From: Glebionis coronaria
Lineage: Eukaryota; Streptophyta; Magnoliopsida; Asterales; Asteraceae
NCBI GenBank assembly: GCA_025667525.1
Contig: CM046880.1
Span: 593,377,895-593,441,894 of the forward strand
DNA length: 64,000 nucleotides
Direction of reading: 5' to 3'
Part shown: positions 34,675-44,849 of the stretch, in pieces
Layout: the number at the start of each line of letters is the position of its first letter
How positions within the stretch are numbered: the stretch's first letter is position 1
Translations under genes and position numbers: made by a program
Notes under the pieces: generated by a model
The model's input: only the letters and a program-made list of their open reading frames with translations
Told to the model about the DNA's origin: nothing
Databases searched by the model: none

Positions 34675-35781
34675 AATCTGATGTCTATTTTTGTCTTATG
34701 TAATCAGGGTTACTTCATTGCTGTTGTTATATAAGTGTTAGTCACTTTTACCATATCTTTCATTCCACTGCTTTTTAACACTGAGTCCCCTGCTTGGGGT
34801 TTATTCCCCTCCCAAGAGAATTTTTCTCTTCAGCAGGGTGTGTTCTGTTTTCAAAAGTGGTTTATGTGGTTTTAGACTAACAATGCAGAGGTTCATATGG
34901 TGCATATTACTCTCCTTGGTGGATCAGGTATATATTCTATGTTTCAGGGGAGGTTAGGTCAAACCTTTAGGATTCAGGGTATTCTTAGAATACTCATATA
35001 TGGTCTTAGATCATATCCATTGGTGAGTGGGGGTTCAGGGTAATGATGACCTGCTGCACAGCTTGTCTAAACTTTGAAACCTTGAGGCACTGTGGTGTGT
35101 GTTTGCATTTCTTTATTCAAGCAGCTTGCTGTTCAAAATATAGATGTGTGGCACACATTGCCAAGACTAACTGACCATAGGTAAGGGACAAGGTTGGGAT
35201 GGTGACTGGGGTATGCATGATTTCTTGGGATTACCTGGTGTAGGGGGGCTTATGTGTTAACTTTTTGTATTGGGACCATTGCTGAATAGAGGACTCTTGA
35301 GATTCTATGTATCTATCTTGTGTATACAAGTGTGTGCATTAGAGCAGAGCTAGTTAGCATTAGTCCCTTCATGACTAGTTTAATACCCCTAGGAAAGTTT
35401 CCCCTGCTTTTATTTTTTTATTCCCCTGCCTTCATAACATTCCCCTGTTTGACCATTGACCGACAATACCGTTACCCTGTTCATAGCCGTTGGGCCTGCT
35501 TGCTTAAATTTTGGTTAGGGAATATTTTATTCTTTTTAAAAGATATTTAAGGCGCTTTCTTCGCTGATTGGTAATCTCTTACTTTTATTTCAAATATATT
35601 AATTTTTTATCAAGATTTATTCCTGATATTTTTGCAATTTGAAAATTTTGGTCCAATCACAGCTCTTCAATTCGCCTATATAAACTTAATTCCCTTTACC
35701 AGCAGGTCCACAAATCACTTTCGACCTAATCCCACTTACCTCCCATCTCTCTAAACCTTTAAACTATTTTTCAAATTCATC
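34675..35781 (+). promoter_or_regulatory. Element E pol-to-ORF3 spacer with an internal promoter-like region
   Basis: Non-coding. CCAAT at 35653-35657 and TATATAAA at 35677-35684 lie about 100 bp before the ATG of the extra ORF. The leader from a presumed start near 35708 is pyrimidine-rich and has no ATG before 35782. CCCCTGC motifs occur at 34787, 35401 and 35423. A separate subgenomic transcript for the extra ORF is plausible but inferred. Confidence 0.45.
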
Positions 35782-38703
35782 ATGACTCTTAAAATTGCTC
35801 CTAATCATAACCAAATTGCTTTGCTTCATGATGAACCAGCCGAGTTTGCTGAGGCTGTGGCCTTTTTAAAGTCCTCGTACTTCAAAGTGGCCCTTCTCAT
35901 CAATCCTCGCATTTATACCTCACACATTCAACAGTTCTGGTCTAAAGCCATGACCAAAACAGTGAATGGAGAGGTCATAATACAAAGCACAGTTGATGGT
36001 CATTCCAAGGTAATCTCACTTGCCTCCATCAGGGAGACCCTTCTCCTTGATGATGAGGATGGAATAACCAACTTTACTGAGGCTGAAATTTTTGAAGGTC
36101 TTGAGAAATTGGGGTATAAACTTTCTGAAAAACAAAAATTAAAATTTGCTAAAGGCCAGTTTGCCCCTCATTGGAAACTTTTGATTCATACCATTATGCA
36201 ATGTTTGTCCCCCAAAACCACTGCTTTTAATGAAGTTGGTAGTGAGATAGCTTCTGCCCTGATCTGCTTTGCAACAGGAAGGAAGTATTGTTTTTCTCAA
36301 ATGATTTTTAAAGGCATGGTAAAAAATGTTTCAAGCACCTCAAAGTTTTGTATGTATCCAAGGTTTATAGAAGTTTTGCTGAATATGAGTGATCATGGCC
36401 CCATTACACACAGAAACTATTTTTCAGCAACCCAACACACAACCAAACTCTTCACCACATTACTTGCACCATCACCTCTGTTCTCTGGCAGAAATATTCC
36501 ATTCACTTCAATCATGCTAGACCAAATCAGACGGGAAGAAGCCAAACATCAAACAGCCATAACTCCACCTGCTGAATCCCCTGCCAAGAACCTACCACCT
36601 GCTGATCCACACCAAGAAAGGCGTTCTAAATCCAGGTTTGCCAGGTCTCCCTTGCCTGGTGAATCTTCACAAGCAGCAGAGAGGAGAGTCTCCAAGAGTT
36701 TGGAGCAACCTGGGGGTTTGGCTGCCACTACTGTCTCATCCTCAAGGGGTGAGCAGGATAGTGACACCATCAATAAGTCCTCTCCCCCACTCCATGATAT
36801 CCAACAAGGGGAGAAATTCCCCTCTAGGATTGAGAGCAGTATGAAACCTTTGACAAACTTGGAATTGACGAAAATGTGCATGAGTCTGAAAAGGCAGAAT
36901 GCACAACTTGTACAAGATGTCAAAAAGCAAGGTCTGGTTATCTCTCATTTGGAAACCAGACTTGCTACTCTTGAGGGGAGGAGAAAGCCCAGACTGATTC
37001 TTTCCACAGATGAGGATGCTTCCAAAGGGGAGGAAATTCCAGTCAAAGAAGGATCTACTGAGTATTATTCATATCCTGGTATGGAGCATGGAAAGAAAGA
37101 AAGTGCTGATAAAGGAAGTGACAAGGGAAGTGCAACCAAAGACATTGCTCAAACATTGCTCACTATGGGCAATCAAGAAGAAGCCCCTGCTTCCAAAGTT
37201 TCCCCTGCCATTGCTAATCCCACTGCTGTAAGTTTATCCCCTGCTAAGAACATTACTCAAACATTTGTTAGAAAGAACAGGAAGCAACCAGCTCAGAAGG
37301 GGATAACAATCAAAGAACCTGCATCTAAAGCAAAACCAGCACCAGCAGTGGATCCAAAAGACAAAGGAAAAGGAATCATGGTGCAACAGCCCAAGAGGAA
37401 ATTCAAGTATCTGACTCCTGAACAGCAAAGGGAACAAGAGGCACATGATGCACAAGTAGCTCTTAGGCTACAACAAGAGGAGATAGATATGCAGGATCAA
37501 AGAATGGAGAAGATGAGGCCCAAAGATATGCTCAAGCAGGTGGAGATTATGCATAGGGAACTAGATGAGAGGGTACCTCATGTTGAAGAATTTCTTGATC
37601 AATGGGAGAAGGAGTTGAAAAATGCTCCTTTAGAAGAAAGGTATGAGTTGACTTGCCTGGTTTACAAATATCAAACTGAATATCTGGAAAGAAGGGCAAT
37701 GCAAATTCAGAGTGAGAAGTATAGAACTTCAGAGAAAGGGCAACTTGATCACTACAAGCTTCTGCTCAAAAGACACAGAAAGTGGAAGGATGGTGACTTC
37801 AGAGACATGAGTTTTGAAGCCATAAAGAGAGCAGTCAGACCAGTTCTAAAGCTATATGATGTGGAGGATTGGATGACTATCAACACTCCTGAGGAAGCTG
37901 AGTATCTTAGGAGACAAAGTGAAGTACTACAGAAAGCTAGAGAAACAAAGAAAAGAAAAGCTGGAGAGACTACACAAGCAGGTGCATCATCCCAAGCAGG
38001 GGCGTTGCATCAAGCAGGTGGAAGTTTTTCAGAAACACTTGAGAAGTCAGTACTTAATGCACAAAGAGCAGCAAAGAGACTCAAGAGAATGGAGCAAGTG
38101 GGCATAATCACTAAAGAGTCTCAAGGGCCATCAAATGATGAAATTGACAAACAGCTGATTTTACAGGAAAATGATGAAATCTCACCTAGTGAACTTGGAA
38201 AGAAGTTTGCTATTATAGAGTATGCTGTTTATGAACACAAAGGGAGAACTTGGTGGAAGCTTACTAGGGCTGACAACACAGCACAGACTTTTCTAAGCCT
38301 AGATGTCATGTTTCAAATTTTGGATAGTGAAGACTTAGAAGATCTGTGGAAAATATTGAAGAAGACGTTTGCTGCAAAACCTCCTACCATGGATGGTGTG
38401 GAGAAGGATTGGGTAATCTGGGAGTGCATGCATAGGATGTATGAACATGAATTATTTGATCCTCTATTTGATGCAGTGAATAAAGGAGATTTGGTGTGTT
38501 GGAAGCTATTTACAAATTCTGGGGTATATGAGGTAGTAATGAAAGATGTGAGTGTTTATCTACTCAATCACAGGTATTATCCCTTCTCTCAGGAAACCTT
38601 GAACAAGTTAGCATAGGCTAAGTTAATTGTTGATGCCAAAAAGCCTGTTGCTTATGATCTGGTAAGAATGGTTTATAGTCAGATTTGGCCAGAGAGTTTG
38701 TAA
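35782..38703 (+). CDS. Element E extra ORF, 944 residues to a stop at 38614 then 28 more codons
   Basis: Long ORF after pol. Residues about 20-220 form a globular block (FKVALLINPRIYTSHIQQFWSK to KFCMYPRFIEVLL) that I recognise as common in Asteraceae transposon proteins annotated as hypothetical. Residues about 250-560 are low-complexity, Ser/Pro/Lys-rich. About 560-800 is charged and helical, with a coiled-coil pattern and basic clusters (KKRKAGE, KRLKRM) that could be nuclear signals. The C-terminal block (EHKGRTWWKLTRADNTAQ to SQIWPESL) is again globular. No signal peptide or membrane segment, so it is not envelope-like. A TAG at 38614 cuts off the last 28 codons, which continue in frame to the TAA at 38701. 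Element G carries a decayed, different member of the same class. Function unknown. Confidence 0.8.
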
Positions 38704-38771
38704 GCATCCTCATCAACTAGCATTTATTCAGAAACTTGTCTTTAGGGGAAAGCACAAGTTTAGGGGAGGAT
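38704..38771 (+). other. Element E polypurine tract region
   Basis: Contains TTAGGGGAAAGC at about 38741-38752 and AGTTTAGGGGAGGAT just before the 3' LTR at 38772. The second is the functional position for plus-strand priming. Confidence 0.7.
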
Positions 38772-39296
38772 TGTTGGGAATAAATCTATGCTTATTTGTT
38801 CCCCCTGCTAGTTGATCATTCATACCCCTGCTAGAGTAAGTTCCCCCTGCTAAATAACAAAGGCAGGGGGATTCGTTCCCCTGCTGAAGTCAAAGGCCCT
38901 GCTGTCAAGATAAACATGGAATAGATATTTACGCGTTTCAGTTATTATTCCTTAATACTTTCCATAGTTTGTTAGTAGTGATCTTGTACGTGGGTCCTTG
39001 CATCTATAAAAGGACTCACTAGGTTAGCATGCAAGGTGTGTCTTTCTCATTTTGTTTTTCCTTATTATTACTTTAAGGTTTTGTAAACCCTAATACCACT
39101 TTGGGTATTCGTATATCTTTGATATATTAAAGTGCAACGTTTGAATCTCATTTGTTCTTGTGCTAAACATTACATTCCGCATCTTGTTTAGTTACTTTGC
39201 TTTGCAAAGTTTCTCTAGTGTTAGATTGAATTCTTTCTCTCTATCACAACCCTTAAACAAGCTATTAAGGTTTAAGATCTGACTTTGGGATCAACA
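38772..39296 (+). repeat. Element E 3' LTR (525 bp)
   Basis: One base different from 27769-28293 by eye. Followed by the target copy GCTGT at 39297-39301. Confidence 0.92.
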
Positions 39297-39301
39297 GCTG
39301 T

Positions 39302-42172
39302 TACCAGAAATTTTTTCAGCCTTGTTCATATTCACCTAATAAAACACCTGTCAAGACATCAGTCAAGACATAGGACTTCGAGTATCCTTTCAGAAGACAC
39401 CTTTCGAGACACCAGTTATGATACACGTCATACGAATATTTTCTCAAAATACGAGTCAGAACTCATAACTCCAGTATGTTTCTAAACCAGGCCCTCAGTA
39501 ATTTAGGGTACCCTTCAGAAAGGGGTATACCCGTTCTATTATGCCACGCATGAATCAGATCATTAAAATTCAGTCACTGCCACTAGAGTATTATTCAGAT
39601 TAAACACACAATATTCATTCTGTGAGGTTACAGACGAACACATTCAGTGAAAAGTCGCAAGGTTTACTTCACGTGTTCCTATGTCAGCTTTATGTAAATC
39701 AGGTCTTTACCTACCTCCCATCCGAAAGGACTCCACAGTATCACCCATAATTATTAAGGTTTTCCTTTCAGTCAACGACGAGATCCGTCTTACTAAATTC
39801 CAAATATATTATTATACTTTCTGCCAAAAAAATTAGTACAAATTATTTCTGCCTTACAAGCACGTGGCTTATCAGTCCATAGCTACGAAGACTTTTTACC
39901 TACCAGTTATAAATTCACTTATGAAATTCCTTAAATTCTTGATCAGCAGAATATCCTAAAGTTTTCAGATGTCATTACAGAAGATTTTCCAGAAATTCCT
40001 TCCTAACCACGAGACATTATTTAACATCGAGCTTGTCTCAAGAACATAATCTATTTTCAAAACTCTTTATCGCAGGATTTCAGCTGAGTTAAAAGAGCTG
40101 CAACATTTGCTGCAAGAGTTATCGGAACAAGGCTTTATTTGCCCTAGCGCACCACCAGGAGTGTACCGTTCCTATCTATCAGACAGAAGACTGGTAACAT
40201 AAGATCATATATCAACCATCGGAAAACTTACCGGATCACCATTTTGTCGACATTCATTCCACGTATAGAAATTTCATTGATCTACTACGATGTCTTAAAC
40301 ATTTTTCAGAACAATTCACGATCAGGAAACCATCAGTGGTGAGAGTAAGAACATGATGTTTACAAGACTGCTTTTGCACACGATGTGATCACTTGAAATT
40401 CTGATTTATAAATCTGAGCTCCCAAATACTCCAGCTATAGTGTGAGGTTTATGAATAAAAAAAAAATTTAATGACTTCACAGACAAAATCGTCAGTATGT
40501 TCTTTGATAATATCCCGATCTCCTAAATTATAGAGAAGAACATGAGAATCATCTTTCACGATCCTACAAATTCTCTAATAGGAGAAAATTATATACGCAG
40601 CTTTCAAGATGTGAGTTCCAGATGAACAAGGTGGCATTTCTGAGCCACCCTATTTTAGCAGAAAGAAATCCCAGACAATCCTGTGAAGGTAAAGGCCATC
40701 ACCAAATGGTCAAAACCGACATCTGTAACTAGAGTACAAAATTTCTAGAATCCAGTTGACTGCTACCGTAGAAATTACTGACAGTCCTCACTAAAATTCT
40801 TCCATGACTATTCATCTAGATTCCACCAGAATGTTCCTCAATCCCAGACTAAATTTTGATAGAAGCAGTATAACACATGGATCCAACTACGTTCATATCT
40901 AAAGCCTGACACACCAGAGGTTCAAGATAGAACACCGTCATGCCAGTGAGTGAGTGGATACAACCATTAGAAATTTTGAACATAAATGGAACAAGGTTTC
41001 CATGAAGGTTGCTATCAGCTACACAAAACTCAGAAAAGTTTGATCCTATCTAAGTCATTGACAACCATTTAAACCAGCCTATTCTCTTATCTGAAAGGAC
41101 GCAGTAGCAGACCTGCAGGAAATTCAACAATAAATCGTAAGATTTCACAGTATCCATCAACCATCATATCAGATAGAAAATTTCACGTTCACGAATCACA
41201 CTCACGTTCGTGTTCACGAATCACGTTATGTTCATGTTCACGTTTCCGTTCAACTTCACGTTTGCGTCTCACGTTCACATTATGATGTTGTTTCAGTCCA
41301 TAGTTTGTGCTATCTCATGATTTAAGTCCACGCTCGCATTCATGACATTGTTCACGTTCAGGTTAGTGTTCCATCGCGCAATACACGTTTCACAGCTTGT
41401 TACCGAATACGGTTACAGAAAGCTTAATAAACCAGACTCAAGTTTAGTACAGTGTTTCCATACTCAAGCAGACATTTCACATCTCAGGCCGTATTGGTTG
41501 GCATTCCTTCCTCAGTCATCATACCTTCATGATATGTCATGGTATCACATTCATAGTATGTTCATGTATTACATTCACGATATATTCCATGCCAACGTTC
41601 CTCACATAATCGGGAACCACGATCACAATTTCTCGCGTAGCACGTTCGTAATTGTTCACGTAGTTCGTCCCTATATGTGTCAGCATCTTGCTCAGAGATA
41701 CAGATGTTATCGCTTCAGGATATTTGTACGTACCGTTTCATGTACCCTACATGCTATAATTTATTCATTCTATCAGATTCAGAAAATCCATCTTAAGTAT
41801 GTAACCAGAAATTATTCAGCATCATCAGGACAGGGTCATCAGGAACAAGAATTTTCATTATGTTTAAACCTTTGAAGCAATAGTTTCGAGCGGGAGGCCA
41901 CTTGAAACGGAGTAGTCCATCCGGACCTCTCATCTTTTTCCTTAAATAGATTTAGTTAAGTTCTTTCAGACATGTTACGGTGTTCACTTCAGTCATGTTA
42001 CGTTTATAACCGTTCAGCAGCAGTAGGTTTTAAATCAAGGACGAATGATATTTTAGCTTATATGTCTTTTCAGCCTTCATACTCTTTGAGCATATGTGTC
42101 CTTTCAACTTTTATAACTTCATCAGCTTATTACCTTTAATTCGAGGACGAATTTTTTTTAGAGGGAAAGAGT
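39302..42172 (+). pseudogene. Element D decayed pol region
   Basis: Scraps align to C pol: 40085-40165 (ELKELQHLLQEL then GFICPSAP, start of RT), 40360-40385 (KTAFAH), 40470-40540 (around the RT active site), 40595-40770 (RT end) and 41882-41935 (end of the chromodomain, GAGCGGGAGGCCACTTG). All are broken by stops and indels. Repeats of CACGTTCACG type lie at 41180-41285. The open frame at 41342-41875 has no resemblance to any domain I know. The polypurine tract GAGGGAAAGAG is at 42161-42171. Confidence 0.65.
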
Positions 42173-44849
42173 CGTAAAACCTAAAAATTTGAATTTGTAT
42201 TTTATTTTATCAGTTTGAATATGATATAAAGTTTAAATAATAATCATTAAATATTAATGCATTAGGTTGTAAATTTTGATAATTAAAATTATAACACCTG
42301 CCTTTTCATTAAAGATATGTTAGAAAACTTACAAAAATGACCAATTTTATATGATACGAATATCTAAATCGGATGATATGTATTAAAAAAATGATGATTA
42401 TCATTAGTAAGGAAAGTAAATAAAACTGAAAACATATATGATTACCTTGAATATCAGTTGGTCAACAGTTGTGTTTTAACATTCCAAACATTCTATATAC
42501 ACCGGTTACTCATTCATATCTTTTACAACTATATATGTGGTATGTTAAAATCCATTGATTAGCATTTAAACCGTCTTCAATTTTGCACGGTTTTTCCGCC
42601 TTAAGTTCCTTTTCTTTCGGTAGAAAACATGATCACTTAGGTGGTTTTTTAAATATATGTTTATCCTTGATTTACAAAAGTCATAGCATGAAATCATCCC
42701 CACATCTCCCGTTGTAGAAATGGTCATTCACTACACCTAGCTATCACATTTTTTTTTCACATTATACCTTAAGTCTTGAAACTGTTTTTGGATCATAAGT
42801 TTGAGCTTCAGAGTGTTCGTTCGGCTAGTCCTTGTTGGAGCTCTGGTTGTTCAGATACGTCGGGTTGCCGTTTTGGTTTATTCCTCGGTGGTTTGCTAAC
42901 TGTCCTTGGGGTTGAGTTTTGATCAGATTGTGATCGATGTGTGTTCGGTTGGAAGTGGGCTTTGAACTTCGATCTGCTTGCATCGTCGTAGCATATGAAA
43001 TCGAGTAAGCATTCGTACTCGTGTCGACTTCTATCAGCGCTTGTTTGGACTTTGGTAAATCATAAACCTTAATATTAATCGTACAACTAGCATCACATGA
43101 CATATTAGTATTTTACTATAACCATAAGTAAGCGTCACTAGTATTCACATGATTTGTGATAAGGCATAGAAGCATATTACTGCCATAGACGAGGAGTCGT
43201 TTTGCATCGATAACTTCTTGTTATTTTGATATAAAATCCTTGTGTAAAATTAACACTAGGTTTTTTTAATGTTTTAGCATTTTGTGTCAAAGCGTTTTGT
43301 GCCAAACACATAGCAAAGAAAATGAGCCTGACCAAAAAGCGTAGTTTTTCAATTTGGCTCTAATGTCTTATTAAGAATTCATTTTATATTAAACAACTTC
43401 TACGTCATCTTTAACCTCATTTTAGTAACACTAGCAGTAGTCAACTTTTGACATATATATATGTCCAATTTATATTCAGCGTAATAAACTTATTGGACCC
43501 ATTAACTATGTTATATATAAACTAGTTAAATAAATAACTATAGCTTTTAAATTATTGTAGATTATCGACGGGCGTATAAATCGGGCATTAGATAAAACGT
43601 CTTGATTTTTTTTTTTTTCTTATTTTTATTTTTTTTTAAGATACGAATCATGAAATACGCTAAGTAAGATAACATGAATGTATAACAAGAAACGATAAAT
43701 CATGAACAAGTAACCTATACCATGAACAAGTAACTTATACATGTCTTTATTTACGTAGTATCCGTGAAGACGGAGTCGATCCTTCAGCTTTCAGCCTTAT
43801 TTCATTAGTGGACACGAGGTACGGATTTTCCGTCCTTTCAGTAAGACTTTCTTTCCTACGCATGATTAGGATTCCCCGTCTGCAGCCAAATATTTTCCCC
43901 AGTATGTGTTTAAGCTTATCAGTAATCATGATTAATAATTAAATAAATTGCCTGAGCATTATATACAAGCATGACCAGTTTATGTACTAGTTACGGAGGT
44001 ACCGTAACCATGGCACTAGAGGCACCGGTGTCGTGACTCACATGTAGGAGAGTGATATCCTGCATCGTCCCACTCATGTTCAGTTTGGCCATTTTATCAG
44101 TATGTTTAGTGGGGCGTATGGATGCATCCTAGGCTTATCAGTTTACAAGTTATCAGGGTGAATGTGGTGTGTGCTCTACATCCTTCACATTAGAGCTGAT
44201 CCCTCCACCCAACACAGTATTTAGAGGTCACCCCTCTACAGTTATTTAGAGGTCACCCCTCTACAGCATGACGAGGTCACCCCTCCAGTTATTCATGCAC
44301 CGTTGTTACAGCACATGACCTCTATAAGCTCTGGTAATTAAAATACGGTAAATGCATGTTTTCAGATTTAACAGATAACAGTTCAGCTTTATTATATATA
44401 AATCAGACTTTACAGATTATACACAGATTTCCGCTGCAACTTTACTTATCAGTCTTACAGCTCCAGTATTTTATTATCTGATTCATTTCAGTAATTCCTT
44501 ATCATGCTTTATATCCGTTCACTGAGCGTTATGCTCAGCCGTAGTTCTTCCATGTTCTAACGGCAGGTACACCAGGACGCTCTTAGGATTCTGAGAGCAT
44601 GTGCATTGAATGGAAGCTATCCGAACTTCTTACCTTATGCATTTATTACATTATTCTACTTATTTGGACATTGTTTAGTCCTTTCCTTCAGTATTTTACT
44701 TTTCATGTTTTGAGCTTATGTTTGGATTACCGATGTTTGATTCCGGTATTTCCTTTATGGTCAGTTATTGTTTTAGGACATTTACCTTATGCTTTGATGA
44801 CACGCCATAAATACACGTAACGGTCCACTTATCCAAGTGGGGTGTTACA
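42173..44849 (+). repeat. Element D 3' LTR (2677 bp)
   Basis: About 99% identical to 23397-26076 by eye. The first base is C instead of T. Followed by the target copy CTTCC at 44850-44854. Confidence 0.88.

Larger units (their letters stand above)
27769..39296 (+). mobile_element. Element E: young Ty1/copia element (SIRE-like) with a large extra ORF, 11.5 kb
   Basis: LTRs of 525 bp (27769-28293, 38772-39296) differ at one base by eye (C or T in TCATTTCGTTTTTCC versus TCATTTTGTTTTTCC). Primer site TGGTATCAGAGC at 28296-28307. Order: gag 28356-31061, pol 31081-34674 in the next frame, spacer with an apparent promoter, extra ORF 35782-38703, polypurine tract, 3' LTR. Integrase before RT makes it copia; the third ORF after pol and overall length fit the SIRE/Maximus group. 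Three premature stops (31672, 33361, 38614) are present despite its youth. Confidence 0.92.
23397..44849 (+). mobile_element. Element D: Tekay-related element with decayed interior, split by element E
   Basis: LTRs (23397-26076, 42173-44849) begin TGTAAAACCC (CGTAAAACC in the right copy) and end GGTGTTACA. Primer site TGGTATCAGAGC at 26081-26092; polypurine tract GAGGGAAAGAG at 42161-42171. The LTRs are about 99% identical by eye, yet the interior carries only scraps of gag, RT and chromodomain in mixed frames. It therefore was probably copied in trans while already non-coding. Its LTR shares short blocks with that of C (for example GTACGGATTTTCCGTCCTTTC) but the two are separate families. 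Confidence 0.85.

Noticed and set aside
35782..38703. Extra ORF of E as an envelope gene
   Set aside because: No signal peptide, transmembrane helix or glycoprotein-like cysteine pattern.
41342..41875. 177-codon open frame on the plus strand
   Set aside because: Lies in decayed pol of element D with unusual composition and no recognisable domain; probably chance.
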